NCBI GenBank assembly: GCA_038212095.1
Contig: JBBQUW010000006.1
Location: forward strand, 72,496 to 136,495
Reading direction: 5' to 3'
Source: JAICYJ01 sp038212095
GTDB lineage: Bacteria; Actinomycetota; Thermoleophilia; Gaiellales; JAICJC01
DNA: 64,000 nt
The notes below the pieces were generated by a model. The model saw only the letters and a program-made list of their open reading frames with translations, ran no database searches and was not told the origin of the DNA. Position 1 is the first letter of the stretch; each line of letters opens with the position of its first letter. Position numbers and translations under genes: made by a program. Below are positions 8,492 through 16,554 of this stretch, one piece after another.

Positions 8492-9892
8492 TCAGGCGGC
8501 GCAGCAGGACAGTTTGGTGACGTCGCGGTCGAATACCTGCGCGGCGAGTTTGAGGCCCTCGCTCATGGTCAGGTAGGGCGCCCAGGTGGTGGCGATCTGG
8601 TCGATGGTGAGTCCGAACTGGATGGCGTAGATGGCGGCCTGGATCACGTCGCCGGCACCCTCGGCAACGGCGGTGGCACCGATCAAGCGGCGCGTATCGC
8701 GCTCGATCACCAGCTTGATGAAGCCATCGGTGTCGTGGTTCACAAGTGCGCGGGGTATTGCGCTGAGCGGCAGGGTGCGACACGAGCAGTCGATGCCGCG
8801 GCGCTTTGCCTCGGCGTCGGTGACGCCGGCGGCGGCGATCTGCGGCGTGGTGAACGTGACTCGGGGCATGGCGGCGTAGTCGATCTCCTCGCTCGAGCCA
8901 TTGAGCGCGTTTTGGGCTGCGGTTGCGCCCATGCGGGCGGCGACGTAGACGAACTTGGGCGCGCCCGAGACGACATCGCCGGCTGCGAAGACGCGCGGGT
9001 TGGTGGTTCGCAGGTCTGCAGTTGTGCTAATCGCGCCGGCGTCATCGCTGGTGATGCTGCCGGCGGCGAGGTCGAGGCTGTCCGTGTTTGGCTGGCGGCC
9101 GGTCGCAACCAGTACCCGAGCGGCCTCCACCACCTCCTCCCCGGACGGGGTGGTCACTGCGATCCGCACGCCCGAGTCGGATCGGTCAACCCGAAGTATC
9201 TCAGCGTGGGTGAGCACGCGCACGCCGTCACCGGTCAGGACACGGGTGAGGGTGTCGGCCACCTGTGGCTCCTCGTGGCGCATCAGCGTCGAGCGGGCGA
9301 GGATCGTAACCTGACTTCCCAGGTGCGCGTACAGCTGGCCCAGTTCGAGTGCGATGTAGCCGCCACCGATCACCACCAGCCGAGGCGGTACTCGACCTAG
9401 GTCAAGCGCCGTCGTCGACGTCAGCGGATCGACATCGGCCAAGCCGGGTATCGGTGGTAGCGCGGGGCGAGCGCCGGTGGCTAGCAGGATGTGTCCGGGC
9501 GTGAGCGTGTGCCCATCGACGGCGAGCGTGACCGGATCGACGAACTTCGCATCCCCGCGCACCAGCTCGATCCCGTAGGCGTCCAACAGGTCGATGTACT
9601 TGGCCTGGCGAAGCTCACCCACCAGCTCGTCCTTCTGCGCCACTACGGCGGCCAGATCGGCCGGTCCAGCGGCTGTGGGGATGCCGGCGAACGGGTGTCG
9701 CTCCGCGGCGTGCCGCGTCTCGGCGGCGCGGATCAGCGTCTTTGACGGGACACAGCCGATATTCACGCAGGTGCCGCCGACCGTCCCCCGCTCAACCATC
9801 ACCACCCGCGCGCCCAAATCGCTGGCTCGGATCGCGGCCGCGAACGCCGCCCCACCCGAACCGACAACCACCAAATCCGCCTGCTCGCTCAC
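8492..9892 (-). CDS. merA: mercuric reductase
   Basis: A 466-residue flavoprotein that uses NADPH to reduce Hg(II) to volatile Hg(0) in the cytoplasm. GTG start ending at 9892, with AAAGGAG just upstream. The FAD-binding GSGGAAFAAA is at residues 11-20, the redox-active disulfide GGTCVNIGC at Cys42/Cys47, a second nucleotide-binding fold GGGYIALELG at about 178, and the dimerisation domain is C-terminal. The last residues, LSCCAA, give the vicinal Cys463-Cys464 pair that passes mercury to the active site of the partner subunit, which separates MerA from other disulfide reductases. It lacks the N-terminal metal-binding HMA domain, as many actinobacterial MerA do. Divergent from its probable regulator across an operator-like palindrome. 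Confidence 0.95.
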   Translation of the reverse strand: MSEQADLVVVGSGGAAFAAAIRASDLGARVVMVERGTVGGTCVNIGCVPSKTLIRAAETRHAAERHPFAGIPTAAGPADLAAVVAQKDELVGELRQAKYIDLLDAYGIELVRGDAKFVDPVTLAVDGHTLTPGHILLATGARPALPPIPGLADVDPLTSTTALDLGRVPPRLVVIGGGYIALELGQLYAHLGSQVTILARSTLMRHEEPQVADTLTRVLTGDGVRVLTHAEILRVDRSDSGVRIAVTTPSGEEVVEAARVLVATGRQPNTDSLDLAAGSITSDDAGAISTTADLRTTNPRVFAAGDVVSGAPKFVYVAARMGATAAQNALNGSSEEIDYAAMPRVTFTTPQIAAAGVTDAEAKRRGIDCSCRTLPLSAIPRALVNHDTDGFIKLVIERDTRRLIGATAVAEGAGDVIQAAIYAIQFGLTIDQIATTWAPYLTMSEGLKLAAQVFDRDVTKLSCCAA

Positions 9893-9949
9893 TCGTCTCT
9901 CCTTTGTGACCCCGCCCACGCCGGTGGGCGCGCTCAGCGACGACGCTAA

Positions 9950-9973
9950 TGATGTATGGTTATCCTTATATCA
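9950..9973. promoter_or_regulatory. imperfect palindrome between merA and its regulator
   Basis: A 24-base AT-rich imperfect inverted repeat (TGATGTATGGTT against its partner half; 9 of 12 positions pair) centred in the divergent region, 20 bases before the regulator start. ArsR-family repressors bind sites of this size and composition. It is the only AT-rich block in the region, so it probably also holds the -10 elements. Confidence 0.6.
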
Positions 9974-9992
9974 GAACGTGAGAGGAGCGAAT

Positions 9993-10376
9993 GTGTCCCA
10001 ACCACAACGAGTGATCGAAGATGCGCCATTCCGCCTCCCCGACCAGCTGGATGAGACCGAGCTAGTGTCGAAATACTTCCGCGGCCTGGGCAACCCGACC
10101 CGGCTTCGCATCCTCGAGCTGGTCGGCGAGCAGGAACGCTCCGTCGGCGAGCTCGCAGCGATCATCGGCGAGGCCCAACCCAAGATCTCAAACCACCTCG
10201 CCTGCCTGCGCTGGTGTGGGTATGTCACCACCCGCCGCGACCACCGCACCATTTACTACCGCCAAGCCGACCAGCGCGTCGCCACCATCATCGCGCTCGC
10301 CCACGAACTCCTCGCCCAGAACGCCGACCACGTCGCCGCCTGCTGCCACATCCCCAACAAGGCGGGCGGGGAATGA
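9993..10376 (+). CDS. merR: ArsR-family metal-responsive repressor (mer regulator)
   Basis: A 127-residue winged-helix repressor of the ArsR type, not the proteobacterial MerR type. GTG start at 9993, with AGGAG at 9982-9986; an out-of-frame ATG lies 2 bases before. The fold reads VSKYFRGLGNPTRLRILELV, the recognition helix IIGEAQPKISNHLACLRWCGYV and the wing TTRRDHRTIYYRQ. Cysteines in the recognition region (LACLRWC) and a C-terminal CC pair (VAACCHI) could bind Hg(II) and release DNA. Streptomyces mer loci use an ArsR-type regulator of this kind. It heads a four-gene run and overlaps the next gene by ATGA. Confidence 0.85.
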   Translation: MSQPQRVIEDAPFRLPDQLDETELVSKYFRGLGNPTRLRILELVGEQERSVGELAAIIGEAQPKISNHLACLRWCGYVTTRRDHRTIYYRQADQRVATIIALAHELLAQNADHVAACCHIPNKAGGE

Positions 10377-10579
10377 AGCCGCTCCTCGGGATTGGTGTGC
10401 TCGGCGTCGCCTGCTGCGCCAGCCTACCCCTGCTCGCTGCCGGCGGAGCTGGCGCAATGCTCGGCGGACTCGCCGGCGCGCTCACCGTTGCCGCCGCCGT
10501 CGCGGGCACCGTGATGCTGATCGCACGCCGCAGGCGCCGCGCGACATGCCCACCGACACGCGAAATAGGTGAGCCGTGA
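10373..10579 (+). CDS. small Cys-Cys membrane protein, probable mercury transporter
   Basis: A 68-residue membrane protein with two hydrophobic segments (about 5-22 and 28-50) and a basic cytoplasmic tail (ARRRRRATC). The first segment carries a vicinal cysteine pair, VLGVACCASLPLL (Cys14-Cys15), the mark of the MerT/MerF/MerE group, which moves Hg(II) inward to MerA. A third Cys sits in the tail. Start ATG overlaps the regulator's stop by ATGA, and its own stop overlaps the next GTG. The shortness and two-helix form are nearest MerF; exact subfamily is uncertain. Confidence 0.75.
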   Translation: MKPLLGIGVLGVACCASLPLLAAGGAGAMLGGLAGALTVAAAVAGTVMLIARRRRRATCPPTREIGEP

Positions 10580-11163
10580 GCCGCGACCCGAACCGCAAAG
10601 CAGCACCAAACACCGAGTCTGGCCGCCGGCGCTCGCTAGCCGCGCTTGGCATCGTCGCCGTCACGATCGCCCTGGGCGCGATCGTGTTCCGGGTCGCGAC
10701 GTCGCCAGGGTCATCCTCGCCACCCGCCAAGGCGCAGGCCGCCAGTCGCCCCGCGGCGCCCCCCTTCTCCGTGGCTGCGGTTGGTGGCGAAATCGTGTCG
10801 CTATCATCGCTTCGCGGAAAGACGGTCGTACTCGGCTTCGTCCAGCCCGACTGTACAAGCTGCATCGCCACGCTCCACACATTGAGCGCCATCGCCTCCC
10901 ACGTCTCCCAAAGCCGCGTCGCCGTGATCGCAGTCAACGTCAACACCTACACCACCGCCTCCGATCTCGCCTCTTTCGCGCGTCAGATCGGGGCCAGCTC
11001 AGGCCCACAGTTCACACTCGACCGCGGCGCCCAGACCGCGCGCGCCTACCGCGTGCAAACGCTTGAGACGGAGGTCGTGATCGACCCCACCGGTCACATC
11101 GTGCTGCGAGGAGTCGCGCTGCCACAGTCGACGCTTCTCTCCGCGGTGCAGCGCGCGACGTGA
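10576..11163 (+). CDS. membrane-anchored thioredoxin-like protein (TlpA/SCO type)
   Basis: A 195-residue protein, GTG start overlapping the upstream stop. A basic N-terminus and one hydrophobic segment (about 21-42) anchor it to the membrane. The rest is a thioredoxin fold facing outside, with GKTVVLGFVQPDCTSCIATL giving a CxxC pair (PDCTSC), then AVIAVNVN, and TEVVIDPTGHIVLRG with the position of the usual cis-Pro loop changed. It probably reduces or exchanges disulfides on exported proteins or metal-binding thiols. The CcdA-like partner encoded next would supply electrons. Thioredoxin/CcdA pairs also occur in cytochrome c maturation, but there are no other such genes here, so a role in mercury tolerance is inferred. 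Confidence 0.82.
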   Translation: MSRDPNRKAAPNTESGRRRSLAALGIVAVTIALGAIVFRVATSPGSSSPPAKAQAASRPAAPPFSVAAVGGEIVSLSSLRGKTVVLGFVQPDCTSCIATLHTLSAIASHVSQSRVAVIAVNVNTYTTASDLASFARQIGASSGPQFTLDRGAQTARAYRVQTLETEVVIDPTGHIVLRGVALPQSTLLSAVQRAT

Positions 11164-11963
11164 CCGGTGCCGACAGCTTCGCATTCACCGCCGGCGTCCT
11201 CGCCGCGTTGAACCCGTGCGGGCTCGCGATGCTGCCGTCCTACCTCGCCTTCTTCATCGCCTCCGAGACCGGCGCCACGGCCGAGCGAGACACACTAGCC
11301 CGCCTGCTGCGCGGCCTGGCCGTCGCCGCGACCGTCAGCCTCGGCGTCGTCGCCACCTTCGTTTTGGCGGGGCTCGCGATCAGCTGGGGCGTCTCGCAGC
11401 TCGGCCAAGCAGTGCCCGTCTTCGGCGTCGCCCTCGGCGCCGCGCTGGTCGGGTTGGGTGTAGTGATGCTCCTTGGCGGCCGCGTACCCGGGCTGCGCGT
11501 CGCCGCAACCGCCCAGCGCGACCGCGGCATGGTCGCCATGGCCTGGTTCGGCGTCGCCTACGGCCTCGGCTCGCTCTCCTGCTCCCTGCCAGTCTTCCTG
11601 ATCGTCGTCGGCACATCAGCAGCCGAGACCGCGCGCAGCGGAGCAATCCCCTTCCTGGCATTCGCCGCAGGGATGAGCGCCGTCATCACCTGCACAACCA
11701 TCATCGCCGCCCTCTTCACCGGACTCGTCACCCAACTGCACCACGTTCGCCGTCACATCCCCACCGTATCCGGCCTGCTCCTGCTGGCAGCCGGCATCTA
11801 CGTCATCCACACAGACCTGCCACTCGCCATCATCTCCACCGGACACACCGAACCATCCAGCCACACAGTCGCCGCCACCACCACCGCGCTCACCCTGATC
11901 GTACTGGCCATCACCGCCAGCACAACCATCGCCCGACGGCACGTCACCCCCAAGCGCGGGTAA
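11160..11963 (+). CDS. CcdA/DsbD-family membrane electron carrier
   Basis: A 267-residue polytopic membrane protein, GTG start overlapping the thioredoxin-like gene's stop. Six to seven hydrophobic segments. It keeps the two family cysteines: LAALNPCGLAMLPSYLAFF in the first helix and GLGSLSCSLPVFLIVV in the fourth, with the prolines that mark CcdA. Such proteins pass electrons from cytoplasmic thioredoxin to thioredoxin-like proteins outside. The order regulator, transporter, thioredoxin-like, CcdA with all four genes overlapping suggests one transcript induced by mercury. The C-terminal 40 residues form an extra helix and basic tail. Confidence 0.88.
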   Translation: MTGADSFAFTAGVLAALNPCGLAMLPSYLAFFIASETGATAERDTLARLLRGLAVAATVSLGVVATFVLAGLAISWGVSQLGQAVPVFGVALGAALVGLGVVMLLGGRVPGLRVAATAQRDRGMVAMAWFGVAYGLGSLSCSLPVFLIVVGTSAAETARSGAIPFLAFAAGMSAVITCTTIIAALFTGLVTQLHHVRRHIPTVSGLLLLAAGIYVIHTDLPLAIISTGHTEPSSHTVAATTTALTLIVLAITASTTIARRHVTPKRG

Positions 11964-11992
11964 GAGGCATGCTTTGATTGGAGGTGTAGACC

Positions 11993-12073
11993 ATGTCCCG
12001 CAGCTGGGTACTGAGGAAGCGGACGGTTACGCGCTTGCTTCAGGAACTGCTGTGCTTAGCGTTGGTAGAGTGA
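11993..12073 (+). CDS. possible 26-residue peptide gene
   Basis: A short ORF (MSRSWVLRKRTVTRLLQELL then CLALVE) with an SD-perfect GGAGG 8 bases ahead of its ATG, 30 bases after the ccdA-like stop. The peptide is basic then hydrophobic, able to form an amphipathic helix. It overlaps the end of the opposing frameshifted gene at 12040-12239, so at most one of the two is likely to be functional. Kept only for the strength of the SD and operon position. Confidence 0.25.
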   Translation: MSRSWVLRKRTVTRLLQELLCLALVE

Positions 12074-12239
12074 GGCGCTGTTCGTGCGGCGAGCGTGCAG
12101 ACCGCGCCGATCCACCCGGTCTCGCCGATCACCAGGGCGTCTTGGATCGACGATTTCTCGTCGGGGGTGAGCGTGTCCAGCCGGCGGCGATGGTGCCCTG
12201 GATCGACTCCGGCGAGTCCACGATCTCCCCCACAAGCAT
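12040..12239 (-). pseudogene. small frameshifted gene
   Basis: The ATG ending at 12239 has a perfect AAGGAGG 7 bases upstream (12247-12253), so translation surely once began here. The frame reads MLVGEIVDSPESIQGTIAAG, then, after a one-base shift near 12180, the frame -1 continues LDTLTPDEKSSIQDALVIGE and TGWIGAVCTL to a stop at 12040. The joined 66-residue product has a coherent acidic-helical composition, while the unshifted frame turns basic and stops about 11 codons later. I do not recognise the family. A missing base (decay or assembly error) is likelier than programmed frameshifting. Confidence 0.5.
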
Positions 12240-12389
12240 CCCCCAGCCTCCTTGAAGATCCCGCCGGTCGACTCTGTGCCGTCCGACGCATCCGCCGTGC
12301 CGGTGAGGCGACGCTAGCGCTGCGCCACCGCCCCGACGGCGCTGGGCCTCCGCCGCGGGGTGCGGCGGAGGCCCGTGATGTTGTTTCGT

Positions 12390-14939
12390 CTAGTGGTAGG
12401 CGTGGAGGCTGGTGTCGTTTGAGCCGATGTAGACGGTGCCGTTGATGATGGTTGGTGTTGAGACGACGGCGGCTCCGGTGGCGGCTCGCCAGAGGGTGTT
12501 GCCGTTGGTGGTGTCTGCGGCGTAGACGTTGCCGTCGTTTGAGCCGTAGTAGACGACGCCATTGGCGACTGTTACGCCGCCCGTGATTGCTGCGGTGGCG
12601 GTTCCGGCGTTCCAGATGGTGGAGCCGTCGGCTGTGCTGAGGGCGTAGAGGGTGGTGTCGTTTGAGCCGATGTAGACGACGCCGTTTGCGATTGCCGGTG
12701 AGGAGTTGACCTGGCCAGCGGTGGCGACGTTCCAGATCTTGGTGCCGGTGGACGCGTTGAGTGCGTAGACGTTGGTGTCTTTGGAACCGATGTAGACGGT
12801 GCCGCCGCTGACCGCTGGCGTCGAGTTGACGCCACCTGTGGTTGTGAATGTCCATGCCGTGGTGCCGTTTGTGGTGCGGATCGCCTGCACCCGGTTGTTT
12901 GCGGCGCCGAAGTACACGAGACCGTTTGCGACGGCTGGGGTGGTAACCGCCGAGCCGATCGTGGCACTCCAGATCGGGTTGCCGGTCGCCGCGTCGTAGG
13001 CGTTCATGACGCCGCTGCTCGACCCCACGTACACCGTGCTCGAGTCAACGACGGGCGATGTCAGCGTGCCGCCTGGCGTGGCTGTCCATTGGATCGCGCC
13101 GGTGGAGGCGTTGAGTGAGTAGAGGTTGCCGTTGGCCGCTCCGATGTAGACGCTGCCGGCGATCACCGCGGGGGTGCCGGTGATGGCTGCGCCGAGGTTG
13201 GTGCTCCATCCCGCGGTGCCGGTGGTAGCGTCGAAGGTGTACAGCTTGCCGTCGCTTGATCCGACGTAGATGACGCCGCCAACCACGCTGGCCGACGACT
13301 GCACCGTGCCACCGGTGCCAGCAAACCATGCCTGGTCGAGTGCCGAGACGTTCGACGTGCCGATGACGTTTTCGAACGCGTTGTAGCCGGTGTGGCGAGG
13401 GCCACCGTGGAACTGTGCCCAGTCGGTGCGCACCGTGAACGTGCTGCGCGCCCACTTGCCGTTGACCCGCTCGATCAGCGTCACCGTATGCGCCCCGGGC
13501 GCTGCGGTGGTGGGTACCTGGATGGTGGTGCCGGTGAACGAGCCGGTCTGGTCGGTGCCCGAGAACGCCACCTGGGTGTTGTCGAAGATGACGTCTACGA
13601 GCTGTCCGGTGTCAAAGCCGTAGCCGTTGACGGTCAGGGTCGAGCCTGGGTTGCCGACGGTCGGGGAGAGCACCACCGACGGCGTCACGGTGAACGACGT
13701 CGCGCTCTGCGCGATGCCCGACGTGGTGACGACCTCGATGGCGCCGGTGGTGGTGGGCGGCACGGTGGCGGTGATCTGGCTGGCTGAGTTGACAGTGTAG
13801 GTCGCCGGCTGGCCATTGAAATAGACCGCGGTCACACCGACGAAGGTGGTACCACCGATCACGACGCTCGTCCCCACGGGGCCGCTGGTCGGCAGGAACG
13901 AGTTGATCACGGGCGTCACCGCGAAGGTGCCGGCGCTGGTTGCGATGCCGCCGGGGGTGGTGACCTGGATCTGGCCAGTGGTGGCGGTGGCCGGCACCGT
14001 GGCGCTGATCTGCGTCGGCGAGACGAGCGTAAAGAACGCCGCGGCGCCGTTGAACGTGACCACCGATGCGCCGTTGAACGTGGTGCCGGTAATGGTCACG
14101 GTGGTGCCGACCGGGCCAAGGCTGGGAGAAAACCCAGTGATGGTCGGCGTGACCGTGAAACTGACCGCGCTCAGGGCATTACCCGATGGCGTCGTCACCG
14201 ATATTTTGCCAGTCGTCGCTGCCGCGGGTACCACGGCGGTGATCTGCGTCGCCGAGTTGACGACAAACGACGCCGCCGAACCGTTGAACGAGACCGCGCT
14301 TGCGCCGTTGAAGGTGGTACCCGTGATCACCACGCTCGAGCCGACCGTGCCGTTGTTGGGAGCAACATTCGTGATCGCCGGCCCAACCGTGAAGTTGGTC
14401 GCGCTAAAACCGCTGCCAGACGGCGTCGTCACCATCACCTTACCCGTCGTTGCGGTAGCAGGCACGGTGGCGCTGATCTGCGTCGACGACAACACCGAGA
14501 ACGTCGCCGCGACGCCGTTGAACTTGACCACGGTCGCACCGGTAAACGTCGCGCCGGTGATCGTCACCGTCGAGCCAGCCACACCACTCGCCGGAGCGAT
14601 CGTCTTCACCAGCGGACTCACCGAGAACACCGCGACGCTCGTACCGGTACCCCCAGCCGTCGTGACCGAGATCTTCCCGGTCGTCGCGGCCGCCGGGACG
14701 ACCGCCGAGATCTTCGTCGACGACACGACCTTAAAGGTCGCAGCGACGCCGTTGAACTTGACCGACTTAGCACCCGTGAAGGAGCCGCCGCTGATCGTGA
14801 CCTTGGCACCCACCGCACCACTGGTCGGCGAGAACACCGATACCTTCGGTGCCGCCGCAAGCGCGGGCATCACCCCAACCACAAGCCACAAAGCGGTGAC
14901 CACCAACGTGGCCACACCAGCACGAACCGTCCGCGTCAT
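12390..14939 (-). CDS. secreted TIG/IPT-repeat and PQQ-propeller surface protein
   Basis: An 849-residue secreted protein. I use the second ATG (ending 14939) because AAAGGA sits 6 bases ahead of it. Signal peptide 1-31 (LVVGVMPALAAAP). Residues 32 to about 450 are five tandem TIG/IPT immunoglobulin-like repeats of about 83 residues (each FSPTSGxVGxxVTIxGxxFxGAxxVxFNGxxA... then V.TxxG.A), followed by a related divergent repeat. From about 500 to the end is a PQQ/BamB-like beta-propeller with about eight blades, each GxVYIGSxDxxxYALNAxTGxxxW. No anchor or sorting motif is visible. Such proteins act in surface adhesion or matrix building, which fits the c-di-GMP riboswitch in its leader. Divergent from an ECF sigma gene. 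Confidence 0.88.
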   Translation of the reverse strand: MTRTVRAGVATLVVTALWLVVGVMPALAAAPKVSVFSPTSGAVGAKVTISGGSFTGAKSVKFNGVAATFKVVSSTKISAVVPAAATTGKISVTTAGGTGTSVAVFSVSPLVKTIAPASGVAGSTVTITGATFTGATVVKFNGVAATFSVLSSTQISATVPATATTGKVMVTTPSGSGFSATNFTVGPAITNVAPNNGTVGSSVVITGTTFNGASAVSFNGSAASFVVNSATQITAVVPAAATTGKISVTTPSGNALSAVSFTVTPTITGFSPSLGPVGTTVTITGTTFNGASVVTFNGAAAFFTLVSPTQISATVPATATTGQIQVTTPGGIATSAGTFAVTPVINSFLPTSGPVGTSVVIGGTTFVGVTAVYFNGQPATYTVNSASQITATVPPTTTGAIEVVTTSGIAQSATSFTVTPSVVLSPTVGNPGSTLTVNGYGFDTGQLVDVIFDNTQVAFSGTDQTGSFTGTTIQVPTTAAPGAHTVTLIERVNGKWARSTFTVRTDWAQFHGGPRHTGYNAFENVIGTSNVSALDQAWFAGTGGTVQSSASVVGGVIYVGSSDGKLYTFDATTGTAGWSTNLGAAITGTPAVIAGSVYIGAANGNLYSLNASTGAIQWTATPGGTLTSPVVDSSTVYVGSSSGVMNAYDAATGNPIWSATIGSAVTTPAVANGLVYFGAANNRVQAIRTTNGTTAWTFTTTGGVNSTPAVSGGTVYIGSKDTNVYALNASTGTKIWNVATAGQVNSSPAIANGVVYIGSNDTTLYALSTADGSTIWNAGTATAAITGGVTVANGVVYYGSNDGNVYAADTTNGNTLWRAATGAAVVSTPTIINGTVYIGSNDTSLHAYH

Positions 14940-14949
14940 CACACACATC

Positions 14950-15040
14950 CTTTCGGTAGCCGGACGGCCTCACCAAGTGAAGCTCCAGGCTTTGCGTCCC
15001 CGCCTCACGACGAGTTTGCCCTTGTCGCAAAGAAGACACC
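14950..15040 (-). promoter_or_regulatory. c-di-GMP-I (GEMM) riboswitch
   Basis: On the minus strand, directly ahead of the TIG/PQQ gene, the conserved core blocks of the GEMM-I aptamer occur in order: GGGCAAACTCG (15011-15021), then after a short GC-closed hairpin GGGACGCAAAGCC (14988-15000), then a second stem-loop and CCGGCTACCGAAAGGA leading into the SD. The GGCAAAC and GACGCAAAGCC strings are the parts that form the ligand pocket and the tetraloop-receptor contact. The expression platform probably involves the SD just 3' of the aptamer, so translation control is likely. The sense of control (on or off) cannot be told from sequence. Confidence 0.85.
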
Positions 15041-15270
15041 CCGACCACCACTTCCCTGCGCTCACCCGGCAATCCCCACCACATGGGGGAGCGCGGTCTA
15101 TCAGCGGGACCCGTGGCGGGCGACACGTGCCGTGGGACGCGAGCCCGCTAGCCGCGGCGGCGGAGTTGGTGGCGCTGATGGCTCTCAACTTTCGGGTGTC
15201 CAAGGTCGATATCTCTGCACTGAGCGCAGGGTTTCGTGCTCCCGGGTGTCGAGAGAGATGTGGATACGAG

Positions 15271-16554
15271 ATGTTGCGACGAAGATCAGATGAGGAGGGC
15301 AGCGGTCGGCAGCTCGCCGAGCTCTACACCGAGTGTGGCGCGGCGGTGTACCGGTTTGCCTACCACCTGGTTGGGAACCGTGACGATGCGGAGGATCTTG
15401 TGCAGATCGCGTTCCTGGCCGTACACCAAGCTTTGCTTGGCCAGGAGCAGATCATGAATCCGCAGGCGTGGCTCTTTACTGCGGCGAAGCGGCGAGCGTT
15501 GAACCTGCATCGTGACCGGCGCGAACTCGCCGCGTCATACCAGATCGATGCGATCCCGGCCGTCACGGCCTCCGAGTCGGACGCGGATAGCGAGCTGGCA
15601 ACCGTGCGGGCAGCGCTGTGGGCGCTCCCGGAGGCGCAGCACCACGCGTTCGTGCTGCGCCACTGGAGCGGACTCTCCTACGCCGAGATCGCGGAGGTCT
15701 TGAACACCACCCCGGCGGCGGTCGAGTCGTTGCTGGTGCGGGCGCGAGCCACGATCATGGCCGAACGCGGGCTTGATCAGGGCTGCGTCACGGTACGCGA
15801 GCGGCTCCGTGCCGACCAGCCATTGGCGCCGCCGCAAGCTCGGCATCTGGGTAGCTGTCGGCGCTGCGAGATCGCACGCACCCGCCTCAGCCGAGCAGCT
15901 AGCGTGGCGGCGGCGATTGCGCTGGTTCCTCGGATTCACGTCGCCCAAGCGTTGGCGGCGACGGTGCCAGGCTTTTCGTTGAAAGCTGCCGGTATCGCCG
16001 GCGCCAGTGCGTCGGGGGCGGCCGCGACGGGCGCCGGCAAGGCCGCCCTCGCCGTGAAGGGTGTCGTTGGCATGGTTGCGGTAGGTGGCGCAGTGGCAGT
16101 CTCTCACTCCCACGGACTCTCCCTGCACAATGCTCTCTCCCAGCGGAGCCACCCTCGCGCGGCGGTCGCACAACATACCCCCGGACGCCTCGGCGTGCAG
16201 CCGCGTCCAAAGACGCTCTCTGATCCCGCCGCCGCCGACGGACAGGGCGGCTCCACGCAAACCGCCCGCCCGATCGACGGCGGGTCAGGAAGCAGCGCTC
16301 CCAGTGACGGCCCAGCAGGCACAGCCGACCAATCCGGCACACCGACGAGTCCTGACACCCAGCCTCCGAGCGCTGGTTCTGACAGCTCCAACTCAAGCGA
16401 CGGCTCCGGCTCAAGCGATGGCTCTGGATCTGGAGACCTCGGCTTAGCGGACGGCTCCGGGGATAGCTCGACAAATAGCGACTCCACGCAGCCAAACCAC
16501 GACTCGGCTAGCTCGAGCACATCCGGCTCGATGGATCAACCAGCAGGCGATTAA
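15271..16554 (+). CDS. ECF sigma factor with fused zinc-finger motif, hydrophobic segment and Ser/Gly/Asp tail
   Basis: A 427-residue protein, ATG at 15271. Residues 15-85 are sigma region 2 (LYTECGAAVYRFAYHLVGNRDDAEDLVQIAFLAVH...PQAWLFTAAKRRAL), residues 108-165 are region 4 (LWALPEAQHHAFVLRHWSGLSYAEIAEVLNTTPAAVESLLVRARATI). Then comes His192-x3-Cys196-x2-Cys199 in RHLGSCRRC, the zinc motif of ZAS anti-sigma domains, a hydrophobic segment at about 258-278, and a 150-residue Ser/Gly/Asp/Pro-rich tail. The layout suggests a sigma factor held at the membrane by its own anti-sigma-like part, with an outside tail able to sense the envelope. It faces the TIG/PQQ gene, a plausible target. No separate anti-sigma gene is next to it. 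Confidence 0.85.
   Translation: MLRRRSDEEGSGRQLAELYTECGAAVYRFAYHLVGNRDDAEDLVQIAFLAVHQALLGQEQIMNPQAWLFTAAKRRALNLHRDRRELAASYQIDAIPAVTASESDADSELATVRAALWALPEAQHHAFVLRHWSGLSYAEIAEVLNTTPAAVESLLVRARATIMAERGLDQGCVTVRERLRADQPLAPPQARHLGSCRRCEIARTRLSRAASVAAAIALVPRIHVAQALAATVPGFSLKAAGIAGASASGAAATGAGKAALAVKGVVGMVAVGGAVAVSHSHGLSLHNALSQRSHPRAAVAQHTPGRLGVQPRPKTLSDPAAADGQGGSTQTARPIDGGSGSSAPSDGPAGTADQSGTPTSPDTQPPSAGSDSSNSSDGSGSSDGSGSGDLGLADGSGDSSTNSDSTQPNHDSASSSTSGSMDQPAGD

Noticed and set aside
13846..15270. Long open frame upstream of the sigma factor start
   Set aside because: It is the mirror of the repetitive TIG-coding strand and crosses the riboswitch and divergent promoter; the real protein begins at 15271.
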